Translations under genes and position numbers: made by a program
Notes under the pieces: model-generated
Databases searched by the model: none
What the model saw: the letters and a program-made list of their open reading frames with translations, nothing else
What the model was told of the DNA's origin: nothing
Shown here: in pieces, positions 31,517-36,961 of the stretch
Position numbering within the stretch: position 1 is the first letter of the stretch
Layout of the letters: the number at the start of each line of letters is the position of its first letter
Assembly: GCF_013215345.1 (NCBI RefSeq)
Contig: NZ_JABSOV010000024.1
Location: forward strand, 12,262 to 49,222
From: Colwellia sp.
GTDB taxonomy: Bacteria; Pseudomonadota; Gammaproteobacteria; Enterobacterales; Alteromonadaceae
Direction of reading: 5' to 3'
DNA length: 36,961 bases

Positions 31517-32098
31517 TTACTGCCCTTTTAATTCAGGCCAAGCGGCTTTGAAATAACTAACCCCTGTAGTAACGGTTAATACGGTAGCAATGGAGTAAAA
31601 ACCATATGAAAGGTAATTAATTACTTCATGAGGTAAGTAAAATAGAATCAATGGAATATCATAATCAGGTTGCCAAATAAGTCCCATAATACCGAGCATT
31701 TGCGCTGCAGTTTTATATTTACCCATATTAGATACGGCAATGACATCACGTTTGCCTATAGAAGACATAAATTCGCGTAAAGCACTAATAAATACTTCTC
31801 GCGCTATCATGATAATTGCGGCAATAGAAACTAGCCATGAACTATAATCTTGGGCAATCATCACCAAGGCAACAACTACCATGAGTTTATCGGCCACAGG
31901 GTCTATAAATGCACCAAAAGCAGAAGATTGATTAAGTTTACGAGCAAGGTAGCCATCTAAAATGTCACTAACGGCTGCCAACCAAAAAACGGCAAATGCG
32001 CCAAAGTTACTCCATGAAAGGGGTAAATAGAAAATTATCAAGAAAATAGGGATCAAGATGATCCGAAACAAGGTTATTTGGTTAGGTATTGTCCACAT
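31517..32098 (-). CDS. pgsA: CDP-diacylglycerol-glycerol-3-phosphate 3-phosphatidyltransferase
   Basis: A 193-residue inner-membrane enzyme that makes phosphatidylglycerol-phosphate, the committed step to phosphatidylglycerol. The CDP-alcohol phosphotransferase motif is complete: Asp45, Asp48-Gly49, Ala52-Arg53, Gly62, Asp66 and Asp70 in DILDGYLARKL and FGAFIDPVADK. The opening MWTIPNQITLFRIILIP is typical of PgsA. About five or six membrane helices are visible. It sits in the conserved uvrY-uvrC-pgsA-tRNA order. The 183-base gap from uvrC is long enough for its own promoter. Confidence 0.96.
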   Translation of the reverse strand: MWTIPNQITLFRIILIPIFLIIFYLPLSWSNFGAFAVFWLAAVSDILDGYLARKLNQSSAFGAFIDPVADKLMVVVALVMIAQDYSSWLVSIAAIIMIAREVFISALREFMSSIGKRDVIAVSNMGKYKTAAQMLGIMGLIWQPDYDIPLILFYLPHEVINYLSYGFYSIATVLTVTTGVSYFKAAWPELKGQ

Positions 32099-32237
32099 TT
32101 ACTTTTCACTGCAAGTATTTTTCTTTAGTTTACACAAGTTGTTATAGCAGTGCTACGGCAGAGTTGGACAAGTTAAGGTAAAACTTTGATTATAGACTTA
32201 CCAGACAAAAACAGGGGTGATTTTTCGAGGGCGTGTG

Positions 32238-32256
32238 AAAACGCTGCTAGCGTTTT
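32238..32256 (-). terminator. Hairpin between uvrC and pgsA
   Basis: AAAACGCT and AGCGTTTT form a perfect 8-bp stem around GCT, 26 bases after the uvrC stop. On the minus strand only four T's close the stem, so it may be a weak terminator or an attenuator. Confidence 0.4.
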
Positions 32257-32281
32257 GGCTTATCATTATTATTTTTCAGCC

Positions 32282-34210
32282 TTACTTATCATGTAAGGCA
32301 TTATGAATTTTCTCTGCTAAGACATGACTTATACCTGGCACTTTGGCTAAAGCGGTAACATCGGCTTGCATAACTTCTTGTAAACCACCCAAAAATGTTA
32401 ATAAGCTTTGACGCTTTTTCGCCCCTATACCTTCGATGGACTCTAAACGTGACTTTTTACTTACCTTTTGCCGCTTCGCTCTATGTCCTGTTATAGCAAA
32501 GCGGTGTGATTCATCACGAATATGTTGCACTAGATGTAACGCTGGTGAGGTAGCAGGTAGTGAGATCAACTGATGACTACCTGCCAAGATCAAGGTTTCT
32601 AAGCCTGGTTTTCTCGACTCCCCTTTAGCAACCCCTACTAATAGTGGCGTTTTTGTTAAAGCTAGTTGGTTAAAAAACTCTTCGGCTTTAGCCAACTGGC
32701 CTTTACCACCATCAATAAAGACAATATCAGGCAATTTCTCTAAGGCGCTATGCTCTTCAGGCCTGCTCGGCTTGACTTTTAACTTGCCATAGCGCTTATT
32801 TAAAGCAAAGGCCATGGCGGCATAGTCATCGCCTGGCGTAATGCCATGAACATTATAACGGCGATAATCTGTTTTGAGCGGACCATCTCTGTTAAAGACC
32901 ACATTAGAGGCTATGGTTTGTTGTCCCATGGTATGACTGATATCAAAACATTCAATACGATGAATGCCATTTTCCAGCTCAAATACTTCATTCAAAGCCA
33001 CGAAGCGTGCTTGCATAGATTCTTTATGGCTATTACGTGTAACTAGAGCCGTATGTGCATTAGTACCCGCGAGCCTTAAATACTGAGCTCGTTCACTGCG
33101 GGTATTCGATGAGATCTTAACTTCGTATTCTGCTTGTGCACTCAATAGTGCCGCAATCTCAGTTACTTGCTCAATAGACTCTTTAATGACAATTTCTTTA
33201 GGAATATTACCTTGTACTTTGCCATGACTTTGTGAGTCATTTGATAAATAATGTTGAGCAATAAAAGCTTGTAATATGTCACTGTCACTACTTTCACTCG
33301 GCACCGTTGGGAAATAACTTTTACTGCCTAAAATTTTATGCTGCCTGATGAAAAGTAGATGGATACACACCTGTGATTTATCGCGATATAAGCCAACCAC
33401 ATCAAGTTCGGCGATATGGCCGCTGACATGTTGTTGCTGCTGAACTTTCCTTAAAGTTACAATTTGGTCGCGATATTTTGCCGCAAGCTCAAAGTGCAGT
33501 TCATTGCTGGCTAATTCCATTTTTGTTACTAACTGCTCAATAACCCTAGAACTTTTTCCTTGTAAAAAAAGCTTGGCTAATTTAACTTGTTCTTGGTAAT
33601 CATCAACAGAGATTTTATCAACACAAGGCGCTGAACATCGACCTAATTGGTGTTGTAAACAAGGCCTTGACCGTGCTCGATAGTAACTATCTTCACATTG
33701 CCTAATAGGAAATATTTTTTGCATTAAGCGCAAGCTTTCCCAAACAGCACCAACAGTGGGAAATGGGCCGAAATATTCACCTTTAACTTTTTTACCACCG
33801 CGGTGTAAACCAAGTTTTGGGTGCTTATGAGCAGTGATCAATAAATAAGGATATGACTTATCGTCTCGAAGAAGAATATTGTATTTAGGCTGATATTTTT
33901 TGATGTAGTTATTTTCAAGTATCAGCGCCTCACCTTCGGTATGAGTGACGGTGACTTCAATAGCGGCAATTTGTTTAACTAGGACCTGTGTTTTGACTGA
34001 GCCAACATCTTTACGAAAATAACTCGCTAGACGCTTTTTTAATTGCTTGGCTTTACCGACATAAATAACCACTTGCTGACTATTATACATGCGATAGACA
34101 CCAGCTTGTTCGGTCACTACACGCAAAAAAGCCTCACTATCAAAAGTTGAGGCTTTCGGAGTTTGAACGAGTTGTTCATGAGCTAAATTGTCGGTATTCT
34201 TTTCGGACAT
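32282..34210 (-). CDS. uvrC: UvrABC excinuclease subunit C
   Basis: A 642-residue nuclease subunit of nucleotide excision repair, about 30 residues longer than E. coli UvrC because of an N-terminal tail (MSEKNTDNLAHEQLVQ) and small insertions. Domains: GIY-YIG nuclease (AGVYRMYNSQQVVIYVGKAK, about 36-55, with KKRLASYF after it), a four-cysteine segment (QCEDSYYRARSRPCLQHQLG, then RCSAPC), a UVR motif (about 220-255, ELAAKYRDQIVTL), the RNase-H-like 5' nuclease domain (FDISHTMGQQTIAS, DIVFIDGGKGQLAKA) and two C-terminal helix-hairpin-helices (ESIEGIGAKKRQSLL, VPGISHVLAEKI). It follows uvrY by 25 bases, as in many gammaproteobacteria. Confidence 0.97.
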   Translation of the reverse strand: MSEKNTDNLAHEQLVQTPKASTFDSEAFLRVVTEQAGVYRMYNSQQVVIYVGKAKQLKKRLASYFRKDVGSVKTQVLVKQIAAIEVTVTHTEGEALILENNYIKKYQPKYNILLRDDKSYPYLLITAHKHPKLGLHRGGKKVKGEYFGPFPTVGAVWESLRLMQKIFPIRQCEDSYYRARSRPCLQHQLGRCSAPCVDKISVDDYQEQVKLAKLFLQGKSSRVIEQLVTKMELASNELHFELAAKYRDQIVTLRKVQQQQHVSGHIAELDVVGLYRDKSQVCIHLLFIRQHKILGSKSYFPTVPSESSDSDILQAFIAQHYLSNDSQSHGKVQGNIPKEIVIKESIEQVTEIAALLSAQAEYEVKISSNTRSERAQYLRLAGTNAHTALVTRNSHKESMQARFVALNEVFELENGIHRIECFDISHTMGQQTIASNVVFNRDGPLKTDYRRYNVHGITPGDDYAAMAFALNKRYGKLKVKPSRPEEHSALEKLPDIVFIDGGKGQLAKAEEFFNQLALTKTPLLVGVAKGESRKPGLETLILAGSHQLISLPATSPALHLVQHIRDESHRFAITGHRAKRQKVSKKSRLESIEGIGAKKRQSLLTFLGGLQEVMQADVTALAKVPGISHVLAEKIHNALHDK

Positions 34211-34235
34211 TGAGATTAAGCTTCTTTTTACAGAC

Positions 34236-34880
34236 CTATAGCTTTTCTGTTTTTAACATACCATGACGGATAGCTAGATGTGTTAATTCAACATCATTGC
34301 TGACAGCCAATTTCTCAAACATACGATATCGATAACTATTAATCGTTTTTGTACTCAGGTTTAGATGTTCTGAAATAGCAGGTACTTTATCACCACGGGT
34401 TATCATGATCATAATTTGTAGCTCGCGATCAGATAAGGCATTAAAAGGGTTTTCGTCAACCGAGTTAAATTGGCTTAATGCCATCTTTTGCGCAATAGCA
34501 GGAGGTAGATAGCGTTGACCACTATGAACGGCACGAATAGCATTTACCATTTCATCTGGGCCTGCGTCTTTTGTTAGATATCCTGCCGCGCCCATTTGCA
34601 TCACTTTAGTGGGGAACGGGTCTTCAGTATGTGCTGTTAACACTATAATTTTAACGTCAGGAGCAAAACGCAATATTTTTTTTGTTGCTTCAAGACCACC
34701 CATGCCCGGCATATCCATATCCATGAGTAAAACATCAGGCTCTTTTTGTCGACAGAACTTAATTGCCTCTTCACCTGTTTCACATTCGCCGACAACATTT
34801 AATCCCTTAACGCTGGTTAAAATTTTACTAATACCGACACGAACAAGATGATGATCATCAACCAATAGAACATTTATCAC
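34236..34880 (-). CDS. uvrY: LuxR-type response regulator of the BarA/UvrY (GacS/GacA) system
   Basis: A 214-residue regulator. The receiver starts MINVLLVDDHHLVRVGISKI, with phospho-acceptor Asp54 in LLMDMDMPGMGG, and is followed by a LuxR/FixJ helix-turn-helix (LSDRELQIMIMITRGDKVPA, ISEHLNLSTKTINSYRYRM). It matches UvrY/GacA in length, motifs and position before uvrC. In relatives it activates Csr-type small RNAs that control carbon storage, motility and biofilm. The GTG at 34880 is taken as start because it gives the family N-terminus; the TTG nine bases earlier adds MLC, which is not typical. The region upstream (34881-35026) holds no gene. Confidence 0.93.
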   Translation of the reverse strand: MINVLLVDDHHLVRVGISKILTSVKGLNVVGECETGEEAIKFCRQKEPDVLLMDMDMPGMGGLEATKKILRFAPDVKIIVLTAHTEDPFPTKVMQMGAAGYLTKDAGPDEMVNAIRAVHSGQRYLPPAIAQKMALSQFNSVDENPFNALSDRELQIMIMITRGDKVPAISEHLNLSTKTINSYRYRMFEKLAVSNDVELTHLAIRHGMLKTEKL

Positions 34881-35026
34881 GCAGAGCAACCTTAATTAAC
34901 TTGTAGAGTAGCCAGAATATAGCGAAAGCGCTGACTATTCAATTGAATCTTACCGAATAATTATGTGATTAAATTTTATAGCTAGTTAAGACTGCACTAT
35001 AATTTTATCAATAGCTTAGGCTGGTT

Positions 35027-35308
35027 TTAGAGTTTATTATTTTTCAGCCAGCTATTTAACAAACCTACTTGGCCATTTTTATAAGCGGCATAGGTTAATC
35101 GCACGGCATTGCTTAAAATAACACTATCAGACCAATTAGTTTGCTCACTGATTAACTGATAACAATGCTTAGCCTCTGGTGACATATAACCGCGCATTTC
35201 CTGCAAACCACGTTCTTTTTGCCGCTCACGGTAACGCTTTTGTTTTTCGGCATTACTCATAGCAACTTTCTTTAACGGTTGTGCACTCACTTGCTCAGAT
35301 TCTTTCAT
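35027..35308 (-). CDS. Small basic hypothetical protein
   Basis: A 93-residue protein, highly charged. The segment MSNAEKQKRYRERQKERGLQ, starting at Met17, is common at the start of short DNA-binding or phage-like proteins. The C-terminal 50 residues (SPEAKHCYQLISEQ, DSVILSNAVRLTYAAYKN) are helical and could form a helix-helix DNA-contact unit. No family name was assigned. The ATG at 35306-35308 has a poor ribosome site; Met17 (ATG at 35258-35260) with AAGAAAG upstream may be the true start. It lies alone between uvrY and fabA, divergent from fabA. Confidence 0.6.
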   Translation of the reverse strand: MKESEQVSAQPLKKVAMSNAEKQKRYRERQKERGLQEMRGYMSPEAKHCYQLISEQTNWSDSVILSNAVRLTYAAYKNGQVGLLNSWLKNNKL

Positions 35309-35426
35309 GTTATTTCAATTTATTTTTAGCTATATAAACCTATAATCACGCATAACGACTGGAGAATCAAGAATCCCTGTTAATTTGATATAAGAGAAAT
35401 TAATTATACTTTTTAACTGTTCGGAG

Positions 35427-35455
35427 TTGTTTAGTGTACAAGCGTACGCTAAAGT
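35427..35455 (+). promoter_or_regulatory. fabA promoter with FabR-like operator in the spacer
   Basis: TTGTTT (35427-35432), a 17-base spacer and TAAAGT (35450-35455) fit a sigma-70 promoter. The dyad AGTGTACAAGCGTACGCT (35433-35450) fills the spacer and matches the FabR operator type known from fabA and fabB (AGCGTACA...TGTACGCT). Repressor binding would block the polymerase, linking unsaturated fatty acid synthesis to membrane composition. A second possible -10 (TATACT, 35405-35410) lies upstream. Confidence 0.7.
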
Positions 35456-35491
35456 AGCCCCCTAAAATATATTATCGGATTTCAGCTTATT

Positions 35492-36013
35492 ATGGCAATG
35501 CCACAACAAAACTCATACAGTAAAGAAGATTTAGTCAAAGCAGGTACAGGAGAATTATTTGGTGAAGGTAATTCACAGCTTCCTTCTGATAACATGCTGA
35601 TGATGGACCGTATCATAACCATCACTGAAGAAGGTGGTGATCACGGTAAAGGTTACATAATAGCTGAATTAGATATCACTCCAGATCTATGGTTTTTTGA
35701 TTGTCACTTTAAAGGTGATCCGGTAATGCCAGGTTGTTTAGGTCTAGATGCTATGTGGCAACTTGTTGGATTTTTCTTAGCTTGGACTGGTGGTCCAGGT
35801 AAAGGTCGTGCTTTAGGTGTGGGTGAAGTGAAGTTTACCGGTCAAATATTACCAACAGCTAAGAAAGTTACTTTTAAAATTGATTTTAAGCGTGTTATAA
35901 AACGTAAACTTTACATGGGCCTTGCTGACGGTACTGTAAGTGTTGACGGTCGTGAAATTTATACCGCAAAAGATCTTAAAGTAGGTTTATTTACTGATAC
36001 CAGTAAGTTTTAG
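35492..36013 (+). CDS. fabA: 3-hydroxydecanoyl-ACP dehydratase/isomerase
   Basis: A 173-residue cytoplasmic enzyme, nearly identical in length to E. coli FabA. It dehydrates 3-hydroxydecanoyl-ACP and isomerises the product to cis-3-decenoyl-ACP, the branch point to unsaturated fatty acids. The catalytic His72 lies in [20 protein letters not shown] and Asp86 in the same block (GLDAMWQL). [20 protein letters not shown] and [11 protein letters not shown] are the family's conserved ends. ATG at 35492 gives the usual N-terminus (Met3 is an alternative). Monocistronic, with its own operator and a terminator. Confidence 0.97.
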   Translation: MAMPQQNSYSKEDLVKAGTGELFGEGNSQLPSDNMLMMDRIITITEEGGDHGKGYIIAELDITPDLWFFDCHFKGDPVMPGCLGLDAMWQLVGFFLAWTGGPGKGRALGVGEVKFTGQILPTAKKVTFKIDFKRVIKRKLYMGLADGTVSVDGREIYTAKDLKVGLFTDTSKF

Positions 36014-36081
36014 CCAAATTTTAGTGTAGAGGAAGTTAGCCTTAGTCATACGCTAATGATAATCTAACATGAGTAAAAATT

Positions 36082-36112
36082 AAAAAAAGCCCAGCAACTC
36101 GCTGGACTTTTT
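36082..36112 (+). terminator. fabA rho-independent terminator
   Basis: AAAGCCCAGC and GCTGGACTTT form a 10-bp stem with one C-A mismatch around AACTC, followed by a T run (CTTTTT). The A-rich left flank could let it also serve the convergent rmf side. Confidence 0.8.
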
Positions 36113-36173
36113 AACATATCAATTCATTTACTTTTATTCTGGTTGAACTGTTGTTGATAAAACAAGTAATTGT

Positions 36174-36350
36174 TTATTTAAACAGTCCCTGTTGTTTATC
36201 TTCTATGGCCTCTCGCCACCCGCCAAGCCATTGTGACTTAATTACATCATTTTGGTACGGGCAATGTTCCTTAGAACGACCAGATATACCTGCTTGGTAA
36301 CCTCTTGTGTGTGCCCTGTCCTGGCGATCGCGTTTTTGCCGCTTCATCAT
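36174..36350 (-). CDS. rmf: Ribosome modulation factor
   Basis: A 58-residue basic protein that dimerises 70S ribosomes into inactive 100S particles in stationary phase. It matches E. coli RMF along its length: MKRQKRDRQDRAHTRGYQAG, then GRSKEHCPYQ and SQWLGGWREAIED. Two adjacent ATGs (36350 and 36347) are possible; the first lies nine bases after AAGGAG, and the second gives the family N-terminus MKRQKRD. Longer readings from 36389 add residues not found in RMF. It is convergent with fabA, the same neighbourhood as in E. coli. Confidence 0.95.
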   Translation of the reverse strand: MMKRQKRDRQDRAHTRGYQAGISGRSKEHCPYQNDVIKSQWLGGWREAIEDKQQGLFK

Positions 36351-36507
36351 AAATACACGCTCCTTGGTTATTCTTACTAGACATACCAATAACAGTTAAG
36401 ATAAAATTGCTACAAGCAAAAATTACCTGCGCACTGATATTGCACAACTCCCCTAAGCATAGTTCAAAAAAGTCGAAATACAATGCGTTAAATAGATAAA
36501 CTACAGA

Positions 36508-36542
36508 GATAAAAAAAGCACTGGTAAAGTGCTTTTTTTATC
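36508..36542. terminator. Perfect 15-bp bidirectional terminator
   Basis: GATAAAAAAAGCACT and AGTGCTTTTTTTATC are exact inverted copies around GGTAA, with A and T runs at the two edges. It lies 45 bases after the stop of the DUF3466 gene and would end that minus-strand transcript before rmf. Confidence 0.9.
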
Positions 36543-36587
36543 TTTTACAATGTCAATAATAAAGCTTCTCAGCTTAATTGGTAATAA

Positions 36588-36961
36588 TTAGCGCTTAAAC
36601 GTTCTCCGACGCAGTCCAAAGACTGCTAACAATGAAAACAACACCATTCCACCAAAACTCGCCCCTTGCCTTTCTACTTTCTCTTCAACATCACCACAGT
36701 CTTCAACTTCACCACCAGTAATAGGCTGAAGTAATACCGCGCGCACTACATCGATCATCACCGGGTTACCACTATCATCAAGTATTGGCTCACCTTTGGC
36801 GTCATAGCTTTCAGATTTAACTACGGCAGTAGCTGAAATCTGGCCAGCATCATTAATGTCATTGGCTTTTAGAATATTATACTTAGACTTACATGCTAAT
36901 AGAGTATTGACATCAATTATCACCGGTGAGTCACTGGCGGTATCGTAAATAAAGCCCGCGG
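36588..36961 (-). CDS. DUF3466-family protein with GlyGly-CTERM tail (N-terminus beyond window)
   Basis: The open frame on the minus strand continues to the window edge (AGFIYDTASDSPVIIDVNTL at its visible start), so only the last 123 or so residues are seen. NTLLACKSKYNILKANDIND and GQISATAVVKSESYDAKGEP match the C-terminal part of DUF3466 proteins, which are extracellular and have HAF-like beta repeats. The end is a GlyGly-CTERM-like sorting tail: Ser/Gly-rich ASFGG, hydrophobic MVLFSLLAVFGL and RRRTFKR. In this family the tail is processed by rhombosortase after export by type II secretion. A rhombosortase gene is not in the window. Confidence 0.85.
   Translation of the reverse strand, partial: AGFIYDTASDSPVIIDVNTLLACKSKYNILKANDINDAGQISATAVVKSESYDAKGEPILDDSGNPVMIDVVRAVLLQPITGGEVEDCGDVEEKVERQGASFGGMVLFSLLAVFGLRRRTFKR

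Overview
The window looks like chromosome of a marine gammaproteobacterium of the Alteromonadales, most likely near Colwellia or Thalassotalea. This is inferred from the AT-rich sequence, the uvrY-uvrC-pgsA-tRNA block, the fabA/rmf/DUF3466 neighbourhood, a GlyGly-CTERM tail and a dispersed intergenic repeat with inverted ends. No rRNA, CRISPR array, integrase or transposase was seen.

Left edge (1-5164): a truncated response regulator on the minus strand diverges from a full sigma-54-dependent response regulator (497-1945). A 264-bp repeat with inverted ends follows, then a large secreted GEVED/LruC protein and a small lipoprotein.

Centre (5684-27209): a Wzx/Wzy-type exopolysaccharide locus whose order closely resembles the Vibrio fischeri syp (symbiosis polysaccharide) locus. 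Block 1 is a lipoprotein, Wzz, GT4, GT2, initiating sugar transferase and a YbhK/YvcK-family protein (like sypO-P-Q-R). Block 2 is STAS, OmpA-like lipoprotein, SLBB export protein and CpsD-like ATPase (like sypA-B-C-D). An exonuclease/phosphatase-family gene lies on the opposite strand. Block 3 is GT4, flippase, polymerase/ligase and two more GT4s. Block 4 is a glmS copy, a hexapeptide acyltransferase and another glycosyltransferase. Each block, and the LruC gene, is preceded by a -24/-12-like sequence with GG and GC (GA in one case) at sigma-54 spacing, and 50-85 bases further upstream by a GCA-N3-TGC-type dyad. The sigma-54 regulator at 497 is the obvious candidate activator, so the window reads as one regulon: activator, secreted protein, polysaccharide assembly and precursor supply.

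Right (27370-36961): a minus-strand pair of periplasmic binding protein and sensor kinase. Then comes the conserved block uvrY-uvrC-pgsA-tRNA-Gly-tRNA-Leu, with a decayed tRNA-Gly-like fragment where many relatives carry tRNA-Cys. A small basic hypothetical gene, fabA with a FabR-like operator in its promoter, rmf, and the C-terminal part of a DUF3466 protein with a GlyGly-CTERM sorting tail complete the window.
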